From Arthrobacter sp. B2a2-09 (lineage in GTDB: Bacteria; Actinomycetota; Actinomycetes; Actinomycetales; Micrococcaceae), in NCBI RefSeq assembly GCF_027587375.1, contig NZ_JAMXIC010000008.1:62001-126000 (forward strand): a DNA stretch of 64,000 nt, read 5' to 3'. The notes beneath the pieces are model-generated. The model ran no database searches, had not been told where the DNA came from, and saw nothing but the letters and a program-made list of their open reading frames with translations. Positions within the stretch are counted from its first letter, which is position 1, and each line of letters starts with the position of its first letter. This document shows positions 1 through 8,535 of this stretch, one piece after another. The translations under genes and the position numbers were made by a program.

Positions 1-999
1 CAAGCCTGGGGTGATGATACGGAAGTGGATTTCCAGAGTTTCGATTTTGGCCCCCTTGGTACACAGCTCTCGGGGAAAGTAGTGCTGAAGGGTACTCTGA
101 CTGGCAGCAAGGTCTTGCACAGTCGAATGGCGAAGTATGATGCAGTGATTGATACTGGTGCGGGAGATAGCTTTACAGATATCTATGGCCTAAAGCGATT
201 GGCCATTATGTTGTATACGCGCCGCGTTGCCCAGTCTGCCGGTGTACCGGTTATTCTCTCGCCTCAAACCATTGGTCCTTTCAATTCAGCGCTTGGGCGT
301 CTGGCGGCCCGCCACACGCTAAAACGAGCCGAGACGGTTTTCGTTCGTGATAGCACGAGTCTGGACTACGCTCGTAAGCTTGGCTACGAACCAGATTGTC
401 TGTCCACCGATGTCGTATTTGCATTACCTCAACCCGATTCGACTGGATCGAAGAGCGCAGACATTGCGCTCAATGTCTCGGGGCTACTGTGGAGTACAGA
501 TGCTCATGGCTCAAGGTTCCGTTATCAGGAATTGACGAGGGACATTATTGGAAAACTGATCGCTGCGAATCGTTCGATTACATTGATGCCTCACGTCATA
601 GATAATCCCTCGCTTGATAACGACATGACTCCAGTGAAAGACTTAGTGTCAGAGTTTGGGGACCAAGTGGAAGTATTCGTGCCCGCTGGGCTCGATGAGG
701 TCAGAGCCTTCGTGGCCGATTGTCAAGTAGTTATTGGCGCCCGAATGCATGCTTGCTTGAATGCGCTGTCTGTCGGAACCCCTGCTATTCCATTGGCGTA
801 CTCTCGTAAATTTGCCCCATTGTTGGCCGACATTGGTTGGGCGCATACGATTGACCTAAAAGAAGAGCACGTTGCTGAACGAGTCGTTAAGCTGTTGGAT
901 CTCTCGGGTTTGCAGGCGGAGGCTGCCCGCGTTAAGGAAAGCGCAGAGTATCGTCTCCAAATCGCTGTAAGCCATCTTGCGACGCAGGCACGTATATGA
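1..999 (+). CDS. Polysaccharide pyruvyl transferase family protein (5' partial)
   Basis: The frame is open from base 1, so the N-terminus lies outside the window; 332 codons are visible. The family (PF04230) attaches ketal-linked pyruvate from phosphoenolpyruvate to sugars of cell-surface polysaccharides. The hallmark C-terminal motif VIGARMHACLNALSVGTPA sits at about codons 244-262, and DTGAGDSFTDIYG near codon 50 resembles the N-terminal glycine/aspartate loop. The stop overlaps the next start by four bases (ATGA), so it is translationally coupled to the FrhB-like gene; this pair recurs in exopolysaccharide loci. Codon use is less GC-biased than in the later metabolic genes, as is common for laterally exchanged polysaccharide clusters. 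The acceptor sugar cannot be predicted. Confidence 0.88.
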   Translation, partial: QAWGDDTEVDFQSFDFGPLGTQLSGKVVLKGTLTGSKVLHSRMAKYDAVIDTGAGDSFTDIYGLKRLAIMLYTRRVAQSAGVPVILSPQTIGPFNSALGRLAARHTLKRAETVFVRDSTSLDYARKLGYEPDCLSTDVVFALPQPDSTGSKSADIALNVSGLLWSTDAHGSRFRYQELTRDIIGKLIAANRSITLMPHVIDNPSLDNDMTPVKDLVSEFGDQVEVFVPAGLDEVRAFVADCQVVIGARMHACLNALSVGTPAIPLAYSRKFAPLLADIGWAHTIDLKEEHVAERVVKLLDLSGLQAEAARVKESAEYRLQIAVSHLATQARI

Positions 1000-2246
1000 G
1001 GGCGAACTCCATGCCGCGATTCGACAGAACTGTTGAATCGGTTGTGCGTTCCGGAAATTGCTCCGGCTGCGGCGCCTGTGCGCTGATAGATCCAGGTCTC
1101 AGCTTGGTGCTGGATGATGACGGCTTCAATCGTCCAGTTCGTCGGCTGCCTCTTTCGCCAAAGAATGACCGTCAAATGACCGACGAGCTGTTGGCTAGTT
1201 GCCCAGGCATTGTGGTCAAGCGACCAATGCCAGATCAGATATCCGGCGAGGAGACTCGTTTTGAGCCAGCTTTGGGGCATGCAGTTTCTTCCTGGCAAGC
1301 TTGGGCAACCGACCCCGAGACACGGTTTCGGGGGAGCAGCGGTGGCGTCCTCACAGCCCTGGCCGAATGGTTGGTTGATTCAGGCCGTTCTGCAAGGGTG
1401 ATTGGGGCTGCTGCGGATGCATCCGAGCCGCGGCGAACCGTTGCCGTTCAACTCGGACGGAACTCCGACTTTCTTCAGCAGGCTGGTTCACGCTATGCCC
1501 CCGTCTCCGTTGCGGCGCAAGGTTCTTCTTTATCGCCTGACTCTGCTTTTGTCGGCAAGCCGTGTGAAGTCGCGGCCGTTAGGCAATTGAGCGAATATCG
1601 CGGCGATGAAGAGCGCCCTTTACTCATGTCGTTTTTCTGTGCCGGCGTGCCGAGCCAGCTGGCCACTGATCGGCTGCTCTCGGAACTGGGGATTCCTGTT
1701 GGCTCTCCCCTTAGAACGCTTCGCTACCGCGGACACGGTTGGCCAGGTGAGTTCTACGCAGAGACGGTTGATGGAGCCCAAGGATCTGCAACCTACGATG
1801 AGTCGTGGGGTAAGCAGCTCGGTCCGTCAATGCAATGGCGTTGTAAGATTTGTCCCGATGGCGTCGGGGAGAGTGCCGATATTGTTGCTGGCGACTATTG
1901 GAAGACGGATGATCGTGGATATCCCGAGTTCACAGACGGCAGCGGGGTGAGTGCCTTAATTGCACGGACTACACGTGGCCACGAAGCAATCGTCGCGGCA
2001 GTTGATGCGGGGGTCATTCAGGCCGATCCATTAGACCTTCGTCAGATAAGTTCGATTCAACCGTATCAAGTGGAGCGAAGGGCGACTTTGTGGGCGCGGC
2101 TTTTAGGACGCCGGCTGGCTGGGTGGAAAATACCAAGGTACGTTGGCTTCCAACTCCTGGAGCTTGCATTTGAGCGACCGTTGCGCTCGGCGCGTTACAT
2201 GTATGGATCGTTTCGGAGGTCATGGGTTGAGAGATTCCGCAGATGA
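996..2246 (+). CDS. Coenzyme F420 hydrogenase/dehydrogenase beta-subunit (FrhB/FdhB) family protein
   Basis: 416 residues. An N-terminal ferredoxin-like cysteine set is visible: C22, C25 and C28 in NCSGCGAC, then C69-P70, giving the CX2CX2C...CP pattern of a [4Fe-4S] site. It is followed by the FrhB N-domain (FRGSSGGVLTALAEW) and the C-domain motif CKICPDGVGESADIVAGDYW, with two further cysteines. Relatives reduce or oxidise F420 or another flavin/deazaflavin in hydrogenases and formate dehydrogenases. Stand-alone homologues next to pyruvyl transferases occur in polysaccharide clusters, where their reaction is not established; a redox modification of a sugar is one inference. The start is the ATG in the four-base overlap; an ATG five codons on is an alternative. 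Confidence 0.85.
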   Translation: MRANSMPRFDRTVESVVRSGNCSGCGACALIDPGLSLVLDDDGFNRPVRRLPLSPKNDRQMTDELLASCPGIVVKRPMPDQISGEETRFEPALGHAVSSWQAWATDPETRFRGSSGGVLTALAEWLVDSGRSARVIGAAADASEPRRTVAVQLGRNSDFLQQAGSRYAPVSVAAQGSSLSPDSAFVGKPCEVAAVRQLSEYRGDEERPLLMSFFCAGVPSQLATDRLLSELGIPVGSPLRTLRYRGHGWPGEFYAETVDGAQGSATYDESWGKQLGPSMQWRCKICPDGVGESADIVAGDYWKTDDRGYPEFTDGSGVSALIARTTRGHEAIVAAVDAGVIQADPLDLRQISSIQPYQVERRATLWARLLGRRLAGWKIPRYVGFQLLELAFERPLRSARYMYGSFRRSWVERFRR

Positions 2247-2282
2247 TGATGACATCCTCAATCGGACCGCAGGCTTTTTGAG

Positions 2283-3509
2283 GTGAGGGCGCTCCTACAT
2301 CTGGCAGGCAACATAGCCCCGCTCATTGCAGGTCTGATAACTGCTCCATTGACAGCTCGTGCCTTGGGACCTGAGGCCAGGGGCGAGCTTGCGATCGTAA
2401 TGTTGTCATCAATCTTCGTCGGGTTAGTCGGAGCTTTCGGTCTCGGACTGCTTGCACGTCAGGCTGTTGCAGCCGACTTAGGTCAGGCCCACGGCTGGAG
2501 TCGCAGAGGCCGGCAACTGATGTGGTATTCGGTGGTTGCGGCAGTCGCAGTTGGTGTTGGGCTGGGTCAGGTCCTCAACCTTGATCTTCCGGAGCGCCTG
2601 GCAACGGCAGCCTTTTTAGCCCTCGCTGGAATGAGCGCTAGTAAGTCGATAGACGCAAATATTCTCATCGTGGCTGGCCTCACCAAACATTTCGGTATCG
2701 CAAACTTGGCGGCATCTGGAACTGTATGCCTTGGTATTGTTTTCGCCTATTTTGCGGGCGCATTGCAACTTTGGTTGGTTCTTGCGTTCAACGCTGGGTC
2801 ACTTTTGGTGCAAATGGCCCTGATCGTCTTGCCTCGGAGGAAGCTCCTCAAAGGAATAGATGAAGGAGTATTCAAGGCCGAAAAGTTGAGATCGCTTCTC
2901 CACCGGGCCTGGCGGGCTTGGCGTTCGCAGGTTGTCGAGGCATCGCTCTTGAGAGTCGACAGCATGATGTTTATTACGCAGGCCACTGTACAGACGGTTG
3001 GATACTATTCCGTCGTAGCGCTGATTCCGCAGACGGCGTATCAAACGTTCCAAACCATAATTCAGTACTCATACGCAACCGCGCCGAAAACACGAATAAG
3101 GGAACGGACGTGGCTGACATGGCAGATTTGCCTGCTGGCGAGCGTTCCCATTGTCGCTGCGGGCGCCTTAGGTGCCGTTCTCTTGGTTCCATTGCTCTTT
3201 GGACCGGCGTTCAGGCCTTCTCTGGAATTGCTGTTGCCGGCTTGCTCAGTGACCGTTGGTCTCGCGGCATTGGCACCAGTGCTGCAGCATTTCGCTGTGT
3301 CCCCAACCGGCGATAGCTGGTTCCCCTGGACGATGATTGTCCTCATTGCCGGCTGCTGGTGGATCGGGAAGCAGACGAACCCTTCCCTGGCCGTGACAGT
3401 TTTGGGAGGCGTTTTCTTCCTTGTCGGGGGGCTCTACGTTTATTGGTTGGCCGGGCCCAGGATCCTTCGAATTTCAATAGGCTCTTGGGCCGTCTTGTAT
3501 GGAAGATGA
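2283..3509 (+). CDS. Polysaccharide flippase (Wzx / oligosaccharide flippase-like)
   Basis: 408 residues, almost entirely hydrophobic, with roughly twelve membrane segments. It begins with a typical MOP-superfamily opening (GNIAPLIAGLITAPLTARAL, then GPEARGELA). These proteins move lipid-linked repeat units across the cytoplasmic membrane. GTG at 2283 is the only start codon after the in-frame stop at 2250-2252, and no strong ribosome-binding site precedes it. It follows the pyruvyl transferase pair by 36 bases in the same direction. Its 3' end runs 70 bases into the 3' end of the convergent polymerase-like gene. Family assignment is good; the transported glycan is unknown. Confidence 0.8.
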   Translation: MRALLHLAGNIAPLIAGLITAPLTARALGPEARGELAIVMLSSIFVGLVGAFGLGLLARQAVAADLGQAHGWSRRGRQLMWYSVVAAVAVGVGLGQVLNLDLPERLATAAFLALAGMSASKSIDANILIVAGLTKHFGIANLAASGTVCLGIVFAYFAGALQLWLVLAFNAGSLLVQMALIVLPRRKLLKGIDEGVFKAEKLRSLLHRAWRAWRSQVVEASLLRVDSMMFITQATVQTVGYYSVVALIPQTAYQTFQTIIQYSYATAPKTRIRERTWLTWQICLLASVPIVAAGALGAVLLVPLLFGPAFRPSLELLLPACSVTVGLAALAPVLQHFAVSPTGDSWFPWTMIVLIAGCWWIGKQTNPSLAVTVLGGVFFLVGGLYVYWLAGPRILRISIGSWAVLYGR

Positions 3510-4816
3510 AGATCGTGACGACGTATCGCTGGGTTTGCTTGCTTTAGGGGAGAGGCCGCTCCGTCCACACTCTCAGAGGGTGGCACACTGGGTGACAAGC
3601 GCCCAAGGGCTAGGCCTGCCATTAGAATCCAGACTGATCCGAGCCCTACCCACGCATGGAGGGCAAGGTACAACCCGGATACGGTGATGATCAGGGCCGC
3701 TTGGCCAAGAGGATTCGAGAGCGAGCGAGCACGGATCTGGATAAAGAAAAGTCCGACAAAGCCGCAGAGACCAACCCAACCAAAATCGAACATGGCCAAA
3801 GCTAGCTCCGAGTCGACGGTCTTGGAGATATCCAAGACCCCAAAATAGCTTGGCAAGAGATAGACCCCTTCGGGTAGGCCAGAAATTCCCCAGCCCCAGG
3901 GTTGTTCGGTGAGCGAGCGGATCGCAAATGAATAGAGGGCTGCTCGGTATTCAGCGCTGGCGTCAACTGCGCTGGCGCTTGAGAGCTCATCCATGCCGTT
4001 GCCAATCATGATTGATATGAAAGCCACACCGGCGCCGAAGAAGGCAAGGAATTTGGCAATGCGGGCAGTTGCCGGCGTGAGGAAGTTGATTCTCATCGCT
4101 GCTCTAATGACAAACCAGGCCGCAAGGATAGCTAGGGCACCGCGGCTGTTGGTTGAGAGGACACCACCGACGAGTACCAAGTACGTCAGACACCTCGCGC
4201 CGAAAGATTTGAACATGAGCGGCACAAGCGGTACGGAAGCTGCAATGAGTACCGAGAGCACAAGAGGGTGCTCGGAGAAAACGACACTCCTCAGGGCCCC
4301 GTCGCGGACAAGTCTGTCTGCGTTCTCATATCCGCCCGCTACAAGGAAGCTACCCCGAAGGCGCTCAAATACCGCAAGTAGTGCCATGCCGAGGCTGATG
4401 TAGACATAGATATGCGACAAGAGATGAGCCTTGCCAGCCTTAGAGGTCAGATAACCCGCAATGAAAATCGCTGGGTACAGCAACGTGTATCTAAATAGCG
4501 CGTCAGTTTCGGAAGCGGTAATCGTGGCTTGGCCAATCCCAAAACCCACGCAACTAAGAATTGCAAGCCCTGCCAAAAGGGCTCTCTCCCTGTGGTTGGT
4601 GCTCGCGCCCTTGAACCCCAAGAGATATGCGATCATAGCTAGCACCAAGACCAGCATCACAACCCGGACTGGCACTATCAACTGAAGATACCCGGCACCG
4701 TATGCGACAACTATGATGCCAATGGCGCAGAATCGGAAAAACCAATCCCGCAACCAAACGACGAGTATCAAGGCGACTGCGGCGAAGCCAATTCCTATCG
4801 CGAGTAATTCATTCAT
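3440..4816 (-). CDS. O-antigen polymerase/ligase-like membrane protein (Wzy/WaaL type)
   Basis: 458 residues with about ten to twelve hydrophobic segments and a long, poorly hydrophobic loop around residues 260-320, the layout of O-antigen ligases and Wzy polymerases. LSTNSRGALAILAAW resembles the conserved polar segment of the WaaL/Wzy family. I chose ATG 4816 rather than an upstream codon at 4882: it is preceded by GGAAG at good spacing, it avoids overlapping the glycosyltransferase gene, and the protein then begins with a membrane helix (MNELLAIGIGFAAVALIL). It would polymerise flippase-exported repeat units. The last 23 codons overlap the flippase gene convergently. Confidence 0.78.
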   Translation of the reverse strand: MNELLAIGIGFAAVALILVVWLRDWFFRFCAIGIIVVAYGAGYLQLIVPVRVVMLVLVLAMIAYLLGFKGASTNHRERALLAGLAILSCVGFGIGQATITASETDALFRYTLLYPAIFIAGYLTSKAGKAHLLSHIYVYISLGMALLAVFERLRGSFLVAGGYENADRLVRDGALRSVVFSEHPLVLSVLIAASVPLVPLMFKSFGARCLTYLVLVGGVLSTNSRGALAILAAWFVIRAAMRINFLTPATARIAKFLAFFGAGVAFISIMIGNGMDELSSASAVDASAEYRAALYSFAIRSLTEQPWGWGISGLPEGVYLLPSYFGVLDISKTVDSELALAMFDFGWVGLCGFVGLFFIQIRARSLSNPLGQAALIITVSGLYLALHAWVGLGSVWILMAGLALGRLSPSVPPSESVDGAASPLKQANPAIRRHDLHLPYKTAQEPIEIRRILGPANQ

Positions 4817-4829
4817 CGGCTTCCAGCCC

Positions 4830-5732
4830 CTATTTCGGGGCGAGCAGGGACGAATCACTAAAGAGCATCCCCGAGGGCGCAAGCGTCATCGCGATACGCT
4901 TCGCCTCCCTGGCTGCCTCCCTGCTCTCCTTCGCCTTTCGGCGAATATGACTGGAAGGATGAACTGACATCAGCCATTGGCGGCTCCGCACCTCAGTAAT
5001 TACTACTTGGCGCTTCCAAGGGCTCATGTAACGTAACGCGAGCAATACACGGTTGCGTATTGCTAAGTGTCGGCTGGGGCCGTTTGCAGTCTGCTCCACC
5101 ACGGCGTCAAGATTCACGAGCACTGGAATTCCAGCAGCGCGGCACCGCAATCCGAGGGCGACATCTTCCATATACATGAAAAATTCTTCTGGGACGCCGC
5201 CCAAGGCTTTCCAGGTTTTAGTATCCATCATGAACGTTGCACCGTCCACCCAGTCGACTGCGCGGACACCCGATCGTGATGACGACGTGTCATGCTTTGG
5301 ATAGAAAAACGGTAAGGGCAAGTGTCCGCCATTTGACCACGTGATCTGCCGACCTCGGGCCTGGGTGATCAATTTTGGTCCTACGAGATGGCCCCTCGGG
5401 TGAGCTGCAGCTGTTTTCTGCAGTTCCTCCAATGAGTCATCCCGCAACACCGCCTCGTGAGTACACACCAGGACTTCCGTTATCTCCGGCCGTTGCGACG
5501 AAATGTGCTTGAATCCATGATTGACTCCCCCCGCGTAACCTCGGTTGATACCGTCGTCCAGAATTGTGCCAAGTCCCTTAAATTGGTCTTTGGGTAGGCT
5601 CGATGAGTTGTCGATAACAAATATTCGTTCTGGATCAATCTTTTGACTGAGGTTTGTAAGGGTAATTCTCAAAGTTTCGGGGCTCTGGTAGTGCACTACA
5701 ACTGCAGCGAGCAAATCACTCGGTTTTGTCAT
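4830..5732 (-). CDS. Family 2 glycosyltransferase (rhamnosyltransferase-like)
   Basis: 300 residues. GT-A fold landmarks are present: an N-terminal VVVHYQSPETL strand, VIDNSS near residue 45, NRGYAGGVNHGF (the NxGfagg nucleotide-sugar loop) near 70, WVDGATFMMDTKTW, and EEFFMYMEDVALGLRCRAAG, the acidic catalytic region. This arrangement matches WcaA/RfbF-like transferases, many using dTDP-rhamnose; rmlA lies about 11 kb away, which is compatible. The ATG at 5732 is preferred because GGAA precedes it and the more upstream start would lengthen the overlap with the acetyltransferase gene to 56 bases; as drawn the overlap is 17. It probably adds one residue to the polysaccharide repeat. Confidence 0.84.
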   Translation of the reverse strand: MTKPSDLLAAVVVHYQSPETLRITLTNLSQKIDPERIFVIDNSSSLPKDQFKGLGTILDDGINRGYAGGVNHGFKHISSQRPEITEVLVCTHEAVLRDDSLEELQKTAAAHPRGHLVGPKLITQARGRQITWSNGGHLPLPFFYPKHDTSSSRSGVRAVDWVDGATFMMDTKTWKALGGVPEEFFMYMEDVALGLRCRAAGIPVLVNLDAVVEQTANGPSRHLAIRNRVLLALRYMSPWKRQVVITEVRSRQWLMSVHPSSHIRRKAKESREAAREAKRIAMTLAPSGMLFSDSSLLAPK

Positions 5733-6366
5733 CACATTCCATTCTTGAGCGAAGATCGACAATAACTGCAAGAGCTTCGTCGGGAGCCAAGGACCAGAAC
5801 TTACTTCTAAGAATCGCGTCTTGGGAATTATCCGTGAACCTGCTCCTAATGATTTTCGCCGGATTTCCAGCGACCACAGCGAAATCAGGAATGTCGCGTG
5901 TGACGACGCTGCCGGCGCCGATGGCCGAGCCGATCCCGATTCGACGACAGCCTGGAAGGATCGTCACGTTTGCGCCGATCCACGAATCGTGGCCGATCCA
6001 GCATGGGCTGCGCTCGACATCCTTGTTCTCGGAGACCAGACCGAGTTTGGGGTTATAGAACAACGGGTGCAATGCCGGATCGTCCATCGGATGGGACGCG
6101 CCGAAGCGCCGGACATTGGGTCCGATTGAGACGTAGTCGCCGATCTCGGTGTGTGGATCGCAATTGCCAATGCTAAGGAGAGAACCGTAACTGAAGTTCC
6201 CGACTGCTATCCCGTGATGCCTCCGCAATATATTCCTCAATGTTAGCGAATACATGGCACCACCTTCGATTGAAGTGATCTTTGCCAGTATTCTGTGGCG
6301 AAGAGGCGCATACGTATAGACGCGGAGGAAGAATTTGCCGATCAACGATTCTTTCATTGCGGCCAC
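5716..6366 (-). CDS. Left-handed beta-helix acyl/acetyltransferase
   Basis: 216 residues with hexapeptide repeats typical of the LbH acyltransferase fold, for example SIGNCDPHTEIGDYVSIGPN, WIGHDSWIGANVTILPG and IGIGSAIGAGSVVTRDIPDF. The motif DFAVVAGNPAKIIRSRF and the HP(M)DDPALHP loop are those of the CatB/VatD/WbbJ group, which O-acetylate sugars or small molecules from acetyl-CoA. In this cluster the likely substrate is a polysaccharide repeat unit or its lipid-linked precursor. The GTG at 6366 is chosen because GAAGGG lies about eight bases upstream; ATG 6357 is the alternative but would sit too far from that site. Confidence 0.82.
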   Translation of the reverse strand: MAAMKESLIGKFFLRVYTYAPLRHRILAKITSIEGGAMYSLTLRNILRRHHGIAVGNFSYGSLLSIGNCDPHTEIGDYVSIGPNVRRFGASHPMDDPALHPLFYNPKLGLVSENKDVERSPCWIGHDSWIGANVTILPGCRRIGIGSAIGAGSVVTRDIPDFAVVAGNPAKIIRSRFTDNSQDAILRSKFWSLAPDEALAVIVDLRSRMECDDKTE

Positions 6367-6433
6367 GTTCTAATCCCTTCATGCTTAGCGATTGGCCGGA
6401 GCTGCGCGAGCGCGCGAAGCTGTTTCATGGCGG

Positions 6434-7912
6434 TTAGTGCCTGCTGATCGGGAAAACGCGTGCTGGCCTCTCCTCCGGAAATAACTCCTCAGGGACGCCG
6501 TTAGAGCGATTAGACCGGGATTTGTTGGATTCGCTAGAACTGCTTAATCCCGCTGCTCCCAAGTCATCTTGGCGATAGTAAGTGTAGGAATATGCGTCCG
6601 GACCCTTCACAGGCAATCGGTTCAGCACTATCCCCAAAACCGTAGATCCGACCATTTCAAGCGCGCCTAGAGATTTTTGCAGATCATGGGTGCGCGTTTT
6701 CTGAGAACCGACGACAACAACAACGCCGCCAACATGCTGTGACAGCACGGCTGCATCCGTGACGGGCAAAAGTGGAGGGGCGTCGATGATCACTGTGTCA
6801 AAGGAGAGCTCCAGTTCAGCGATTAGATTCTTCATCTTCTGAGAGCCGAGCAGCTCGCTGGGGTTTGGCGGAACCTGGCCTGAGGTGAGCACATAGAGCT
6901 CATCTTCTCCCCAACGTTGTAGCAGTTCGCCTACTTCTTCGAGGCCAAGGAGAGCCGTGGTGAGCCCGGCATTCCTGTCCATGCCGAGGTATTCATTAAT
7001 CATTGGGCGGCGAAGGTCAGCATCAACGAGGCATACGGTCTGGCCGGCCTGTGCCAATGCGATTGCAAGGTTGGTAGCTGTTGTGCTTTTTCCTTCGCCC
7101 GGAAGCGAAGATGTAAGAAGCACCGTCTTTGCGAGCCCAGATACATTTGCGAACTGAAGATTCGTTCGCAGCTGGCGGAAGGATTCGGCTCTCGGACTTT
7201 GTGCTGCGGTTTGCGTGAGGAGGGGTTTCTTGGTGGCGTCCTGATCGAATGCGATCCCGCCGAGCAACGGTGCGTCAGTGACATGACGAAGGTCAGCTTC
7301 TCCCCGCACTCGATTGTCAAGCGTCGTTCTGAGCACTGCGATCCCGATGCCGAGAACCAGGCCGATGACCAGCCCGAGCAGAAGGTTTAGGCGAGTATTC
7401 GGGGCGGAGGGAGCTGTGGGGGCTATTGCCGGTTTGATTATGGACAATGCGACCGGGGACGTTCCTCCGGTCTTCGGGCGCTCGAGGGCATCTACGGCGT
7501 GAACAAGACTGTTGCCTACCGCTTGTGCAATTGCGGCCGCTTGAACCGGTGAATTGTCGGAAACGGAAATGTTGATCAGCACGGTGTTGACTTCCGAACT
7601 GGCCTTCACATGGGTGGCTAGCTCCTCCGCGGTCATGGAAAGCCCAAGCGAATCTATCGCAGGTTGGAGCACCACCGGTGATCCAACGGTTTTGACGTAA
7701 GACTGGACACGAGCCTGGCTGAAGGTGTTGCCTTGCTGGAGTTCCAATACCGAGCCGGAGCTCTGGATCGCGACGAATAGCTGTGTATCGGCAGTGTAGG
7801 TCGGTTGAGTGAGGACCGATGCACCTCCACCGACTAGTATTCCCGCCAACGATGTGGCTGCGATCAAGATCCAATTGCGGCGTAAGATGCGCAAGTAGTC
7901 ACGTAGGTCCAA
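6434..7912 (-). CDS. Polysaccharide co-polymerase / bacterial tyrosine autokinase (Wzz-CpsD fusion)
   Basis: 492 residues. The N-terminal Wzz domain has two membrane helices (about residues 14-34 and 175-195) with an extracytoplasmic region between them. The cytoplasmic BY-kinase domain carries Walker A (SSLPGEGKST, about 266-275), Walker A' (VCLVDADLRRP, about 297) and Walker B (TVIIDAPPLLP, about 373). The C-terminus holds a tyrosine cluster, YSYTYYRQDD, the presumed autophosphorylation tail, then a basic/serine-rich end. Fused Wzz-kinases control chain length and export of Wzx/Wzy polysaccharides. As the most promoter-proximal gene of the minus-strand group it probably leads the acetyltransferase-glycosyltransferase-polymerase operon. 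Confidence 0.9.
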   Translation of the reverse strand: MDLRDYLRILRRNWILIAATSLAGILVGGGASVLTQPTYTADTQLFVAIQSSGSVLELQQGNTFSQARVQSYVKTVGSPVVLQPAIDSLGLSMTAEELATHVKASSEVNTVLINISVSDNSPVQAAAIAQAVGNSLVHAVDALERPKTGGTSPVALSIIKPAIAPTAPSAPNTRLNLLLGLVIGLVLGIGIAVLRTTLDNRVRGEADLRHVTDAPLLGGIAFDQDATKKPLLTQTAAQSPRAESFRQLRTNLQFANVSGLAKTVLLTSSLPGEGKSTTATNLAIALAQAGQTVCLVDADLRRPMINEYLGMDRNAGLTTALLGLEEVGELLQRWGEDELYVLTSGQVPPNPSELLGSQKMKNLIAELELSFDTVIIDAPPLLPVTDAAVLSQHVGGVVVVVGSQKTRTHDLQKSLGALEMVGSTVLGIVLNRLPVKGPDAYSYTYYRQDDLGAAGLSSSSESNKSRSNRSNGVPEELFPEERPARVFPISRH

Positions 7913-8168
7913 ACCGGATCCCCCTGAGTCGGTTGCTGGAGCAGTCCGAAGCCACGCCCCCAGAACAGCAAATTTCGTGCGGTCTCGCCCATCATACCCG
8001 GCGGGTATTGCATCGAGATTTCTTGCGTAAGAATACGGCTTGGAGACTAGATCACGGGATCTACGCTCCGCGCCCTGTAAGGCAGGAGGCCCTTCTTTAA
8101 CTTCGAAACCTCTTACATGAGTCGCGTCATAGCCGATACTTATTCAGGGGATGTTCAGGAACGTCAAA

Positions 8169-8303
8169 ATGGAGGACGCTTTGCCCGGCTATGTAGACAT
8201 CAACCCCTATCGAAAAACCACCCCGAAACGGGTAAAGCTCGGCGGGTTGATCGTCTTGTTATTGGTCACAGCCGGGGTGGTTTACCTGGCTCTGACTCGG
8301 TAG
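8169..8303 (+). CDS. Small single-pass membrane protein (44 aa), hypothetical
   Basis: A 44-codon ORF with a basic stretch (YRKTTPKRVK) followed by one hydrophobic helix (LGGLIVLLLVTAGVVYLAL), stop TAG. AGGA lies about nine bases before the ATG. It begins the 620-base stretch between the BY-kinase start and the Lrp gene, which has no other credible gene except the next small ORF. The positive-inside pattern and GC-rich third positions support real coding, but there is no homology evidence. It could act with the polysaccharide machinery or be unrelated. Confidence 0.45.
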   Translation: MEDALPGYVDINPYRKTTPKRVKLGGLIVLLLVTAGVVYLALTR

Positions 8304-8310
8304 CTCTCAG

Positions 8311-8478
8311 ATGTCCCTCGAAGACTATGTCGAAGGCCTGGCAACCATGCTGGGCGCACTTGGAATCGTCGGAGCAGCTGGCATGCTGATCCTCGCCCTT
8401 CGGATGCGAGGAAAGACCAATCGGAGTCGTCCTACTTGCTGCGCTCCCGCGATGACGTGCGTTTGTCCCAGGACTTAG
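8311..8478 (+). CDS. Small membrane protein (55 aa), hypothetical
   Basis: A 55-codon ORF starting seven bases after the previous small gene. It has one hydrophobic helix (LGALGIVGAAGMLILALRM) at residues 15-32 and a basic, cysteine-containing tail (four cysteines among the last 14 residues: TCCAPAMTCVCPRT). No clear ribosome-binding site is seen, so translation may be coupled to the upstream ORF. Function unknown; this is a tentative call. Confidence 0.33.
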   Translation: MSLEDYVEGLATMLGALGIVGAAGMLILALRMRGKTNRSRPTCCAPAMTCVCPRT

Positions 8479-8535
8479 GTTGAGAGGCCGAAGAACTCGG
8501 AGAAAAGATCCCCGCGGCCTCGCCAAACTGGCGCT

